A DNA stretch of 64,000 nucleotides from Atrina japonica (lineage: Eukaryota > Mollusca > Bivalvia > Pterioida > Pinnidae): the NCBI GenBank assembly GCA_030159075.1, contig BROG01000245.1, positions 586,501 through 650,500 of the forward strand, read 5' to 3'. The notes under the pieces were generated by a model. The model searched no databases, was not told the origin of the DNA, and saw nothing but the letters and a program-made list of their open reading frames with translations. Of this stretch, positions 47,401 through 48,572 are shown piece by piece (positions within the stretch are counted from its first letter, which is position 1; every line of letters starts with the position of its first letter). The position numbers were made by a program, and so were the translations under genes.

Positions 47401-48260
47401 TAAAAAAAAGTGAAACAATCATTTGAATAAGAGAATGCACATTTCCAGGTCAGGTAATATGGAAAATTTATATAATCTTGGCCAATCCTGAAAATCTGAT
47501 TTGATAAGCAGGCCAAGTTCATAGAAATTCTTAGACTTAATTGAATTCTTATGTTTCATGGTTCCTTATGCACTAGCATTGATACATCAACTATAATATT
47601 CACATGCATTGATACATCAACTATAATATTCACATGCATTGATACATCAACTATAATATTCACATGCATTGAAACATCAACTATAATATTCACATGCATT
47701 GATACATCAACTATAATATTCACATTCATTGAAACATCAACTATAATATTCACATGCATTGATACATCAACTATAATATTCACATGCATTGATACATCAA
47801 CTATAATATTCACATGCATTGATACATCAACTATAATATTCACATGCATTGATACATCAACTATAATATTCACATGCATTGATACATCAACTATAATATT
47901 CACATGCATTGAAACATCAACTATAATATTCACATGCATTGATACATCAACTATAATATTCACATGCATTGATACATCAACTATAATATTCACATGCATT
48001 GATACATCAACTATAATATTCACATGCATTGATACATCAACTATAATATTCACATGCATTGATACATCAACTATAATATTCACATGCATGGATATAACAA
48101 CTGATTTTTTACTCTCTTTTTTATAGCTTGGCGTTGTAGGATATGCACACTGGTTAATATGAACAATATGAAAAAGTGTGATGCCTGTTCTCAAAATCGA
48201 CCATTAACAACGAGCAACACTGTTACACTGGGATCTCAGCGTCAAGAATCATGTGCATGA
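1824..48260 (+). CDS. MICAL: MICAL-family F-actin monooxygenase with C-terminal zinc fingers (5' partial, 22 exons)
   Basis: MICAL proteins are FAD/NADPH monooxygenases that oxidise actin methionines to disassemble filaments; they act downstream of semaphorin-plexin signalling and bind Rab GTPases. Coding exons: 1824-2338, 5017-5228, 7984-8072, 8735-8885, 12911-13110, 14594-14697, 15218-15410, 20403-20491, 21326-21377, 23421-24555, 25912-26084, 28196-28284, 29500-29789, 31663-31835, 36003-36037, 37237-37432, 40626-40690, 41033-41237, 42028-42127, 42701-42990, 47029-47106, 48127-48260. All junctions are AG/GT with matching phase, and the sum closes in frame on a TGA. Domains by visible residue: monooxygenase C-terminal part 1-255, CH about 276-388, LIM 439-495, linker to 1232, bMERB about 1233-1365, acidic 1366-1450, zinc fingers 1457-1476 and 1479-1498. 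The N-terminal FAD-binding motif and start codon lie upstream of the window. Family assignment is firm; individual linker exons and splice variants are inferred. Confidence 0.93.
3772..4566. repeat. Dispersed non-coding repeat, about 0.8 kb (copy 1)
   Basis: It begins TAGCTCACTTGAGCCAAAGG and ends GGGCCTCTTG. The repeat at 59430-60463 begins TTAGCTCACCTGAA, shares the GGAAGCAAGT, CAAGTTTGT and GGCCCAGGG-TGG stretches, and also ends GGGCCTCTTG. No coding potential; probably a non-autonomous element. It lies in the intron between exons 1 and 2. Confidence 0.65.
5017..5228 (+). CDS. MICAL: MICAL exon 2: monooxygenase domain
   Basis: Acceptor TTTTTCGCAG, then PFWPSGTG, continuing GDSLLE|PFWP exactly as in the family. 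This segment (residues 172-241) holds GCAKGFLGALDAAW and DYTVDPQTR, part of the FAD-contacting C-terminal region. The donor CCAG|gtacta leaves phase 2, and an (AT)n microsatellite begins within 20 bp of it. Confidence 0.95.
5246..5312. repeat. (AT)n microsatellite
   Basis: About 66 bp of pure AT dinucleotide, starting 17 bp past the exon 2 donor and running directly into the A-rich end of a minus-strand SINE. This is a common arrangement where a microsatellite grows at a SINE tail. Confidence 0.95.
5313..5575 (-). mobile_element. tRNA-derived SINE, family 1, copy 2
   Basis: Reverse-complement copy of the element at 1-295. Read on the + strand it starts TTGTTTATTGTTGATTAACG, passes CGGTGAAGGGCTTCAAATTT, and ends with the tRNA-like head (GTGCTACCGACTGAGCCAGG). 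Diverged and intronic. Confidence 0.85.
5585..5990. repeat. Tandem repeat, unit about 125 bp, three to four copies
   Basis: Repeated landmarks: GAYTGTTATRRGGAGACACA, TTTAGTGGTRCATATGGGGG and CAGCCCCACCCTTAAA. Copies are diverged, so the expansion is old. The flanking intron from 5991 to 7050 shows nothing else I can name. Confidence 0.75.
7051..7191. repeat. Fragment of TIR element related to 30099-30266
   Basis: GTACCATTTGTGTACAAATC and AACCTCTATATA-AGACCACC occur here and in the complete element at 30099-30266. This copy ends ACAAGTTTCACTATA and lacks the left terminus. Confidence 0.65.
7984..8072 (+). CDS. MICAL: MICAL exon 3: end of monooxygenase domain
   Basis: Acceptor TTTTATTTTAAG, 89 nt, donor ACAG|gtaagt. 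The AG carried from exon 2 plus A gives Arg, then YQNLNLKLCKPG, aligning with the family segment RYPNIN. Phase 2 in, phase 1 out. It links the catalytic domain to the CH domain. Confidence 0.9.
8184..8500. repeat. Dispersed repeat related to 12206-12875
   Basis: It starts AAAGGGGCATTAGCT; internal AATAAGGTCAGGTC, GTGTGGTAT, ACAAAATATA and GTATATCAATCTA blocks recur in order at 12649-12815. It is an interspersed element in intron sequence, with no coding signal. Confidence 0.6.
8735..8885 (+). CDS. MICAL: MICAL exon 4: CH domain, first half
   Basis: Acceptor TTGTTATTTTACAG, donor ATCAT|gtgagt. Residues 273-321 include ETILSWCKRV, the TTSWRTGLALCALIY helix and the FRPDI end, a typical calponin-homology first half. 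In MICAL the single CH domain sits directly after the monooxygenase. Phase 1 in, 2 out. Confidence 0.95.
8930..9015. repeat. Possible SINE head (tRNA-like)
   Basis: GGTTTGATTCCCGGTA resembles a box B promoter element and follows a box A-like stretch. No complete body or tail is recognised. Low confidence; not a tRNA gene. The intron from 9016 to 9700 shows nothing else. Confidence 0.3.
9705..11640. repeat. Minisatellite, 48-bp unit, about 40 copies
   Basis: Typical unit: GTCATGGCAGGCATGATATC, TTGTAAATAAATCCCTTGTT, ACATTGCT. Copies are diverged with frequent C/T changes, and some are truncated (for example near 11360). Because 48 is divisible by three, open frames of up to 200 codons appear here on either strand; these are artefacts. 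It lies in the large CH-domain intron (8886-12910). Confidence 0.95.
12015..12125. mobile_element. Short MITE-like inverted repeat
   Basis: It starts ACAGTGGAATCTAGTTGTCTC and ends ACGAGATTCCATTGT, giving imperfect terminal inverted repeats around about 80 bp. Its ends match those of the longer element at 28462-28953. No coding capacity. Confidence 0.6.
12206..12875. mobile_element. Probable non-autonomous element, about 670 bp
   Basis: Left end CAAGGGGCACTAG and right end CTAATGCCCCTTTAAA are inverted relatives, and the internal section matches 8330-8500. It lies immediately upstream of the exon 5 acceptor at 12910. Confidence 0.5.
12911..13110 (+). CDS. MICAL: MICAL exon 5: CH domain, second half
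   Basis: Acceptor ATTTTTTACAG, donor CATCAG|gtagtg. It reads IDYHGLSPKTGVKNNQLAID, AQRKLGIS and LKMSSYLFLFYSHF, completing the CH fold (residues 323-388). It contributes one nucleotide to Ile322, and the phase matches both neighbours. A short minisatellite starts about 10 bp past the donor. Confidence 0.95.
13120..13235. repeat. Short tandem repeat, 26-27 bp, four copies
   Basis: AACCAGACTAAACATGTAC repeats four times with small changes, starting about 10 bp after the exon 5 donor. The region between it and the next element holds ordinary intron. Confidence 0.85.
13338..14366. mobile_element. Non-autonomous TIR element, about 1.03 kb
   Basis: Left end TACAATGGAGCCTTTCTTGA followed by AAGACCAC, right end GGTGGTCTCTTATGACAGG then TTCCACTGTA; these are imperfect inverted repeats with TA at the boundary. 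The right end matches the small element at 30350-30532. No transposase-like frame is present. It occupies most of the intron between exons 5 and 6. Confidence 0.6.
14594..14697 (+). CDS. MICAL: MICAL exon 6: CH-LIM linker
   Basis: Acceptor TTATTTCTACAG, donor GAAAAG|gttgtt, 104 nt, phase 1 to 0. Residues 390-423 are lysine-rich (KKKQTSPVKEKKFF), a plausible basic linker between CH and LIM. Supported by splice sites, phase and order rather than by sequence conservation. Confidence 0.8.
14727..14757. repeat. (GA)n microsatellite
   Basis: About 30 bp of GA dinucleotide just after the exon 6 donor. The rest of 14758-15217 is plain intron. Confidence 0.9.
15218..15410 (+). CDS. MICAL: MICAL exon 7: LIM domain, N-terminal zinc site
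   Basis: Acceptor CTTTGTTTTAG, donor GAGAAG|gtaaaa. LIM ligands visible: C439-x2-C442, H460, C463, C466 and C469, with CYFCKKRLYIMERM and FFHRKCFKC as in MICAL. The last ligand pair is on exon 8, about 5 kb away, so the LIM domain is split by an intron filled with a 3 kb minisatellite and a TIR element. Confidence 0.95.
15561..16491. mobile_element. Non-autonomous TIR element flanked by TA
   Basis: CAGTGCAACTTCTGAAAA at 15561 and its exact inverse TTTTCAGAAGTTGCACTG at 16474-16491 form terminal inverted repeats of about 25 bp, each flanked by TA. CAGT ends and a TA duplication fit the Tc1/mariner-pogo style. No transposase frame remains. It sits inside the intron that splits the LIM domain. 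Confidence 0.8.
16650..16779. mobile_element. Foldback MITE, about 130 bp
   Basis: CTTTCACAACCAGGCCAAG at the left and CTTGGCCTGGCAGTGAAAG at the right are near-perfect inverse copies, and the arms continue inward (TTTACTTGGTCATATGAGCTC versus its complement). The RNA would form a long hairpin. Confidence 0.8.
16996..20035. repeat. Minisatellite, 41/42-bp unit, about 73 copies
   Basis: Unit CTGTGATACAGTGGAACACT, GCTGTATATG, then TTTACACTACA (41 bp), TTTTACTCTACA or TTTTACACTACA (42 bp). Copies are almost identical apart from this tail, so the expansion is recent. Tail types recur in a pattern with higher-order periods of 83 and 125 bp. Each unit holds the inverted repeat CACTGT-GAT-ACAGTG. 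Open frames in it are artefacts. Confidence 0.98.
20258..20402. repeat. Tandem repeat containing copies of the exon 8 acceptor
   Basis: Units of about 39-41 bp: TCATTTTAGTGAAATCCATG, TAAGTGATGTATTTGATAAC. The last unit runs into exon 8 (CATTTTAG|TGAAG), so the real acceptor is one copy of the repeat. Upstream copies carry both the AG acceptor and a GTAAGT donor-like site. Confidence 0.85.
20403..20491 (+). CDS. MICAL: MICAL exon 8: end of LIM domain
   Basis: Acceptor CTCATTTTAG, donor TTGAAG|gtaatg. GTG formed across the junction gives V, then KFFCRRHAD; C492 and H495 complete the second zinc site of the LIM domain. The remainder (SRSRRKGFFKISAEKLK) is basic. The acceptor is itself part of a tandem repeat (20258-20402) that contains close copies of it. 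Confidence 0.92.
21326..21377 (+). CDS. MICAL: MICAL exon 9: short linker exon
   Basis: 52 nt between AAATATTGTAG and GAAG|gtaatt, phase 0 to 1, encoding 17 residues (MSIRNVMNMQTSPESVE). There is no domain similarity. It is included because both splice sites are good and it is needed for exon 8 to join exon 10 in frame. Confidence 0.7.
21498..21736 (+). mobile_element. tRNA-derived SINE, family 2, copy 1
   Basis: tRNA-like head with box A-like ACTGAGTGGTTAGAGAAT and box B-like GGCTTCGAATCC. The body has GAGAAAGTTTACTTGCAAAG and the tail end AATTGTTGAGTGTGGCGTTAA. Related minus-strand copies occur at 25440-25640, 29804-30030 and 38130-38334. From 21737 to 22387 no gene is evident; a 102-codon open frame there has no recognisable product. 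Confidence 0.75.
22388..22537. repeat. Pyrimidine-rich tandem repeat (TCTCTCTCGTTCTCTTA)n
   Basis: About nine copies of a 17-18 bp CT-rich unit, almost purely pyrimidine on the + strand, directly abutting the MITE at 22538. Confidence 0.92.
22538..22935. mobile_element. MITE-like element, about 400 bp, with long TIRs
   Basis: Left arm TTTCTGATATGACC ... GATCTAACACAATCTGC ... GGGGTCATG; right arm is the inverse (CATGACCCCATAGCATATTG ... GATATCAGAAA-like end ACATATCAGAAA). Arms are about 50 bp. The right arm plus its flank reappear at 40795-40880. Confidence 0.75.
23027..23345. repeat. Tandem repeat, 50-bp unit, about six copies
   Basis: Unit TATATCCAAGTTATMAGATC, TGCAGTGTCATGAGCACACA, TTATATATAC. 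It ends about 75 bp before the exon 10 acceptor. Confidence 0.92.
23421..24555 (+). CDS. MICAL: MICAL exon 10: large charged linker exon
   Basis: 1135 nt between TTTCTTTGCAG and CCAAG|gtaaac, phase 1 to 2; it starts APEISLPSRPDFLLSRV. Residues 608-698 (nt 23639-23911) are seven 13-residue units of the type KKADERDVQKKVE or EKADERDTPRKVD, alternating in pairs, likely a charged helix. The rest is acidic and proline/serine-rich (SSLSSSEDDSEVNEE, repeated EKPxxxxE motifs). It ends GHDWEVVSMEELKP. Long unconserved acidic linkers between LIM and bMERB are normal in MICALs. Confidence 0.9.
24721..24990 (-). mobile_element. tRNA-derived SINE, family 1, copy 3, with target-site duplication
   Basis: Minus-strand copy: T-rich end, ATTTAACGTCCCACTCAAG, central CGGTGAAGGGCTTCAAATTT, tRNA-like head ending GCGCTACCGAC. 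TATCCCATTTG flanks both sides (24711-24721 and 24991-25001), a target-site duplication. Good preservation suggests fairly recent insertion. Confidence 0.9.
25440..25640 (-). mobile_element. SINE family 2 fragment, copy 2
   Basis: On the + strand: GTTTTATGCCACACTCAACA, ATTTTTCAG, GGAGAGAACCTTGTCACCC and GCAAACTTTCTCACAAAA, the reverse of the copy at 21498. The tRNA-like head is not clear. The remaining intron (24992-25439 and 25641-25911) shows nothing else. Confidence 0.65.
25912..26084 (+). CDS. MICAL: MICAL exon 11: linker, first KTLRRN motif
   Basis: 173 nt between CTTCCCCTTTTAAG and GCTAAAG|gtaata, phase 2 to 1. It carries LQKTLRRNVTIGEAKNIFEK, clearly related to exon 14 (GKTLRRNITIDEARKIFD), which has the same length and phases. 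A second possible donor exists at GAGAG|gtaaaa (26051). The function of the motif is unknown; it looks helical and amphipathic. Confidence 0.85.
26205..26424. repeat. Compound (TCTA)n/(TCCA)n/(TA)n microsatellite
   Basis: TATC/TCTA tetranucleotides, an ATCC block, then about 50 bp of AT. It starts about 120 bp past the exon 11 donor. Confidence 0.95.
26455..27935. repeat. Minisatellite, about 29-bp unit, about 50 copies
   Basis: Unit GATCATTCTATGTCTAGGCA, TGTGATGCA with many single changes (YTTGTCTAGG, ATGTGG, ACACATG). More diverged than the 42-bp array, so older. Fills most of the intron between exons 11 and 12. Confidence 0.93.
27965..28065. repeat. Direct duplication, about 49 bp
   Basis: TGATTTAAAATGCAAAACCA then TAAATTACAAGTATGTTGTA occurs twice in a row. 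Confidence 0.85.
28196..28284 (+). CDS. MICAL: MICAL exon 12: linker exon with tandem acceptor
   Basis: The acceptor is TTGTAGCAG, a NAGNAG site. Using the second AG gives 89 nt, and using the first adds CAG (one Ala). Donor ATTAAG|gttgtt, phase 1 to 0. It encodes KLWDKNLGGDIIHEESEDK and a charged helix-like end (TLRKEMEIK). No domain recognised. Confidence 0.75.
28363..28385. repeat. Poly-C tract (about 23 C)
   Basis: An uninterrupted run of C about 80 bp after the exon 12 donor. Its length is likely unreliable in sequencing. Confidence 0.95.
28462..28953. mobile_element. MITE-like TIR element, about 490 bp
   Basis: Left TACAGTGGAATCTCATTCTG and right GAGATGACAAGATTCCACTATA are imperfect inverse copies. 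Several TCGAAAT-type motifs inside. No protein-coding signal; short open frames here are chance. The intron from 28954 to 29499 is plain. Confidence 0.7.
29500..29789 (+). CDS. MICAL: MICAL exon 13: proline/threonine-rich linker
   Basis: Acceptor TTTTTGTTTACAG, donor GACACAAG|gtagat, 290 nt, phase 0 to 2. It encodes KPEDIPPKVLPRTNRISTP and then Thr/Asp/Lys-rich sequence ending ESSDT. Like exon 10 it precedes a KTLRRN exon and ends in phase 2 with AG, consistent with a duplicated exon block. Confidence 0.82.
29804..30030 (-). mobile_element. SINE family 2, copy 3
   Basis: On the + strand: TTTATGCCACACTGAATGAT, GGTGGAGGAGAGAACCTGG, GACAAACTTTCTCACAAAA, then a diverged head ending CATGGTGGCCCCGGTAG. 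It begins about 14 bp after the exon 13 donor. Confidence 0.65.
30099..30266. mobile_element. Small TIR element, about 165 bp
   Basis: CAGTAAAACTTGC at the left and GCAAGTTTCACTG at the right, each next to TA. Rich in TATAAAGACCACC motifs. A partial relative lies at 7051-7191. Confidence 0.7.
30350..30532. mobile_element. Small TIR element, about 183 bp
   Basis: Left TACATTGGCACCTGTCCTGA, right TCAAGACAGGTTCCATTGTA. Repeated ACAGGTGGTCTY motifs inside. It matches, inverted, the right end of the element at 13338-14366. From 30533 to 30905 I see no feature. Confidence 0.7.
30906..31050. repeat. (CA)n-rich microsatellite
   Basis: Imperfect CA dinucleotides with ATGCATGC and CGCACG interruptions. 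Alternating purine-pyrimidine sequence with Z-DNA potential. The long minus-strand Cys/Val frame here is an artefact. Confidence 0.95.
31421..31574. mobile_element. Foldback element, about 150 bp
   Basis: Left arm CAGCTACAGTATACCATTGA ... GGTTCCCC; right arm GGGGAACCAGATTCTTG ... CTATGGTATAC ... TTTAGCTGT, an imperfect inverse. It lies about 90 bp before the exon 14 acceptor. Confidence 0.65.
31663..31835 (+). CDS. MICAL: MICAL exon 14: linker, second KTLRRN motif
   Basis: 173 nt, acceptor ATTGATTTAG, donor ATAACAG|gtatgt, phase 2 to 1. It starts with an acidic run (DNDEDEDEE), then GKTLRRNITIDEARKIFDVF, a second copy of the exon 11 motif. The last about 20 nt and the donor are repeated more than ten times in the intron immediately downstream (31816-32352). 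Confidence 0.87.
31816..32352. repeat. Tandem repeat copying the exon 14 3' end and donor
   Basis: Unit of about 41 bp (shorter variants exist): AAACTGATTATAACAG, GTATGTTGAGTGAGAGGTAA. The real exon end CCAAAACTGTTTATAACAG|gtatgt is the first member. At least twelve perfect or near-perfect CAG|GTATGT donor copies follow in 0.5 kb. Confidence 0.92.
32674..34170. mobile_element. TIR transposable element, about 1.5 kb, non-autonomous
   Basis: TACCGTATTCGGCCGTGTAT at the left and ATACACGGCCGAATACGGTA at the right are exact inverse copies, followed inward by AATCCGCA and a second TATTATCCGCACCCCCC block on both sides. TA at the ends suggests a Tc1/mariner-pogo type duplication. A 129-codon open frame inside (33579-33968) is not recognisable as a transposase. 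Confidence 0.85.
34335..35065. repeat. Minisatellite, about 26-bp unit, about 28 copies
   Basis: Unit GTATATGTTAAACCAATATA, ATACCT with length variants (for example a unit lacking ATAT). A stray copy lies at 35560-35600. Confidence 0.93.
35286..35371 (+). other. Candidate alternative exon (phase 2 to 1)
   Basis: Acceptor TTCGTTTCCTGTACAG and donor GAAA|gtatgt bound 86 nt open in one frame (SSPACLVSSQITKLNMGN and on). Phase 2 in and 1 out match exon 14, so it could replace exon 14 between exons 13 and 15 but not be added to it. No domain similarity is seen. An inner donor ATGG|gtaatt at 35335 also keeps phase. Speculative. Confidence 0.25.
35433..35546. mobile_element. Foldback MITE, about 114 bp
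   Basis: AATATGACCATTTCGATATC, ATACTCCTTCTCAGCC at the left; GGCTGGGAAGGAGTATGATA, TCAAAATGATCATAT at the right. Strong hairpin. Confidence 0.8.
35750..35905. repeat. Tandem repeat, 29-bp unit, five copies
   Basis: Unit CATATTTCAGTAGACATGGT, AGATATGAA. Each copy contains a TTTCAG acceptor-like site, about 100-250 bp before the exon 15 acceptor. Confidence 0.92.
36003..36037 (+). CDS. MICAL: MICAL exon 15: 35-nt microexon
   Basis: TATTTCTTTTAG|GC ... CCAGAG|gtgagt, 35 nt, phase 1 to 0, encoding RGEEPVLSIPE after the split Gly. Both splice sites are near consensus, and it is the only candidate I found that bridges exon 14 (phase 1) to exon 16 (phase 0). It is flanked by minisatellites on both sides. 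Confidence 0.75.
36070..36487. repeat. Minisatellite, 41-bp palindromic unit, about ten copies
   Basis: Unit GTCCATATGTCATATGGTAT, GTGAGTATATTTTATACCATA. CCATATGTCATATGG is a near-perfect palindrome inside a wider ATACCAT...ATGGTAT inversion. Copies are nearly identical. It begins about 35 bp after the exon 15 donor. Confidence 0.95.
36622..37020. repeat. Minisatellite, 42-bp unit, with acceptor-like sites; about ten copies
   Basis: Unit AATAATAAAGACCTGGATAT, TGTATTTACAATTGATTTACAG. TTGATTTACAG is a good acceptor and ATT|GTATTT a weak donor, so each unit could expose a 21-nt in-phase microexon (NNKDLDI). Two or three copies lack the ATATTGTATTT part. The exon 16 acceptor is about 215 bp downstream. 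Confidence 0.93.
37237..37432 (+). CDS. MICAL: MICAL exon 16: pre-bMERB linker
   Basis: 196 nt between TATAACATTTCAG and ATAGACA|gtatgt, phase 0 to 1. It reads ETPAFKPNRILDILDKRSEE and then a charged helical stretch ending KLWTTCYNPGKRNID. It probably leads into the coiled-coil C-terminal domain. No named domain. Confidence 0.85.
37505..38100. mobile_element. Possible DNA-transposon remnant
   Basis: A TAA followed by GGCCCTGTCACA at the left, and a short + strand stretch reading KPAKKSCHLKDKEKALMLEW resemble Harbinger-type ends and a MADF-like DNA-binding region. Frames are broken and no right end was found. Weak identification. Confidence 0.25.
38130..38334 (-). mobile_element. SINE family 2, copy 4
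   Basis: On the + strand: CAACAATTCTTCAGTTATA, GGCAAACTTTCTCACAAAA, GAACCTGCACTGACCAG and the inverse tRNA-like head GCTCTAACCACTGGGCCACG. The sequence from 38335 to 39234 is plain intron with some GGGTCAGAATCTAGG-type short repeats. Confidence 0.75.
39235..40565. repeat. Minisatellite, 30-bp unit, about 42 copies
   Basis: Unit CACCACTATATAAAGGTGTG, TAAACAAGCA with many indels. Each copy has a TATATAAA box-like string. Unbroken minus-strand frames are period artefacts. It ends about 60 bp before the exon 17 acceptor. Confidence 0.95.
40626..40690 (+). CDS. MICAL: MICAL exon 17: start of C-terminal coiled coil
   Basis: Acceptor TTTAATTCAGCAG, a second NAGNAG site (start 40626 or 40623), donor CCAAAG|gtaatt, 65 nt, phase 1 to 0. 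It encodes FDFKKKQIENISSEISQGRPK. Family MICALs have a basic segment just before the bMERB helices. A 1.3 kb minisatellite ends about 60 bp upstream. Confidence 0.8.
40755..40880. repeat. Fragment related to the MITE right end at 22895-22985
   Basis: GACATATCAGAAAA, GAGATTGGTTTTCAATTAGA and TTGG repeat the right arm and flank of the 22538-22935 element. Confidence 0.5.
41033..41237 (+). CDS. MICAL: MICAL exon 18: bMERB domain, first helix
   Basis: Acceptor TATATTTTTAACAG, donor AATCAG|gtaggg, 205 nt, phase 0 to 1. It reads DIRRAQRVQLAARKLARNVE, then KLQLEEAEVKLMEVEERGVEVERALE, matching the bMERB (DUF3585) coiled coil of MICAL and MICAL-like proteins, including the EERG-x-x-VE-x-AL signature. 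bMERB binds Rab8/10/35-type GTPases and can autoinhibit MICAL. Confidence 0.93.
41550..41705. mobile_element. Foldback MITE, about 150 bp
   Basis: ATAACATTGCTGTCCGGGTG, GTAGCGGAACTTGTCATC at the left is inversely repeated by GATGACAATGTCCACTACCA, CCCTCTCCAAAATGTTAT at the right. The rest of the intron (41238-42027) is AT-rich with nothing else recognised. Confidence 0.75.
42028..42127 (+). CDS. MICAL: MICAL exon 19: bMERB domain, central helix
   Basis: Acceptor TTTAATTGTGTAG, donor TTTAAG|gtaaga, phase 1 to 2. It reads VDGREKSNLMQELFTLTIHR and NQLLQYEEQLVALR, aligning with the family pattern LMQEWFxLVxEKNxLxRYExELM. The final bMERB helix expected next was not found, because exon 20 diverges almost at once. 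Confidence 0.9.
42505..42658. repeat. Tandem repeat, about 30-bp unit, five copies
   Basis: Unit TTAGGGTTACTGGCCTGGGT, AGGTTTTGTT. It contains TTAGGG but is not telomeric. It ends about 40 bp before the exon 20 acceptor. Confidence 0.93.
42701..42990 (+). CDS. MICAL: MICAL exon 20: acidic segment before zinc fingers
   Basis: Acceptor TTTCTATTTATAG, donor CACAAT|gtaagt, 290 nt, phase 2 to 1. It starts RMQLDEDVALDK, then an acid-rich, disordered stretch (DGDDEKEEDDDDDSDE) with a repeated DDDI-x-x-L-x-P motif. It connects the bMERB helices to the zinc-finger exon. An in-frame exon-like block with near-consensus sites, so real coding is likely, although the sequence is low complexity. Confidence 0.82.
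43478..43570 (+). repeat. Dispersed repeat shared with 1572-1665
   Basis: Same CTTATTCACCC ... CAAAGTCATTGATTTATAGA ... GGTTGATGA series as the copy upstream of exon 1. An open frame at 43198-43410 just before it gives no recognisable protein. Confidence 0.5.
43740..44735. repeat. Minisatellite, about 21-bp unit, about 40 copies
   Basis: Unit GAGTGTGGCATAAAAACTGTT, highly variable in length. The unit resembles the 3' end of SINE family 2 (AATTGTTGAGTGTGGCGTTAA). Interrupted at 43972-44110 by an inserted element fragment. Confidence 0.9.
43972..44110. mobile_element. Retroelement-associated fragment
   Basis: CAGATACCAAAGTATA, GTCCAGGACA, AAATCCGGTAAAAATGGACA and CACGGACCTCTGGAAACCAA match 60727-60838, next to the decayed reverse transcriptase. 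Probably a terminal fragment of the same element family. Confidence 0.6.
44735..45090. repeat. Triplicated unit, about 115 bp
   Basis: GGCTTCTGATTGGTCAAAAT, TTCAACAYTGTCAGATTTTG, ATGAAATT... occurs three times. Intronic, no coding signal. Confidence 0.85.
45725..45860. mobile_element. Foldback element, about 136 bp, with long arms
   Basis: TAAGGATTGTTTTTCATTTT at the left versus AAAATGAAAAACAATCCTTA at the right, then TATAAATGCAATGGA versus TCCATTGCATTTATG near the centre: about 48-bp arms. From 45861 to 47028 no further feature is evident. Confidence 0.8.
47029..47106 (+). CDS. MICAL: MICAL exon 21: RanBP2/NZF-type zinc finger 1
   Basis: Acceptor GTATATTTGTAG, donor TAATG|gtaggt, 78 nt, phase 1 to 1. 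It encodes GVDLWECAFCTLLNKHEADF and CDACN: W-x-C-x2-C-x3-N-x6-C-x2-C, the exact RanBP2/NZF spacing (W1457, C1459, C1462, N1466, C1473, C1476). Such fingers bind ubiquitin or RNA. A ubiquitin-binding NZF usually has Thr-Phe after the second Cys; here it is Thr-Leu. The exon is symmetric and could be skipped in frame. Confidence 0.88.
47566..48092. repeat. Minisatellite, 30-bp unit, about 17 copies, nearly perfect
   Basis: Unit CATTGATACATCAACTATAA, TATTCACATG; variants are GAAAC for GATAC in three copies and one TTCATT. Both strands are fully open (191 and 212 codons), an artefact of the 30-bp unit. It ends about 35 bp before the last acceptor. Confidence 0.97.
48127..48260 (+). CDS. MICAL: MICAL exon 22: zinc finger 2 and stop
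   Basis: Acceptor CTCTTTTTTATAG, phase 1 in, ends TGA at 48258-48260. It encodes WRCRICTLVNMNNMKKCDAC with the same W-x-C-x2-C-x3-N-x6-C-x2-C pattern (W1479 to C1498), then SQNRPL and a short Ser/Thr tail. Finger 2 starts three residues after the last Cys of finger 1 (C-N-A-W), a 22-residue pitch. A 30-bp minisatellite ends about 35 bp before the acceptor. Confidence 0.88.
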
Positions 48261-48572
48261 AGAGGAGGATTCAACATTTTTCAATATTCCAGTTTGATTT
48301 TACATTATTACAGTGATCATTTTACACTTTCCTTGTACAGCCCCATCACAATAGTTTGTCAACTATTGCCAGTTCCCATGCTTTCTATGTTAAATCAATG
48401 TTTTTCAAATACCTGCCACTAAGTAATGCCTGCATCAATTTTTATCAAAGTTTACTTTTTAAGGTATATTCAATCATCATCACCTAATGCCCCTTTAAAG
48501 TGGCATTAGCTGTGTGTGTGTTTTTTAAACATTTCTTTCCTTTTTTCCTACTTCAATTGATATACAATTAAA
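48261..48572 (+). other. Probable MICAL 3' UTR
   Basis: AT-rich non-coding sequence after the stop. No AATAAA is seen before the downstream array; an ATTAAA at 48567-48572 is the nearest candidate polyadenylation signal. At 48487-48512 are TGCCCCTTTAAAG and GGCATTAGCTG, the terminus of a dispersed repeat also present near 8184 and 12870. The true transcript end is unknown. Confidence 0.4.

Noticed and set aside
47551..48194. 191- and 212-codon frames on opposite strands
   Set aside because: 30-bp repeat artefact; the + frame also runs into the intron of the last MICAL exon.
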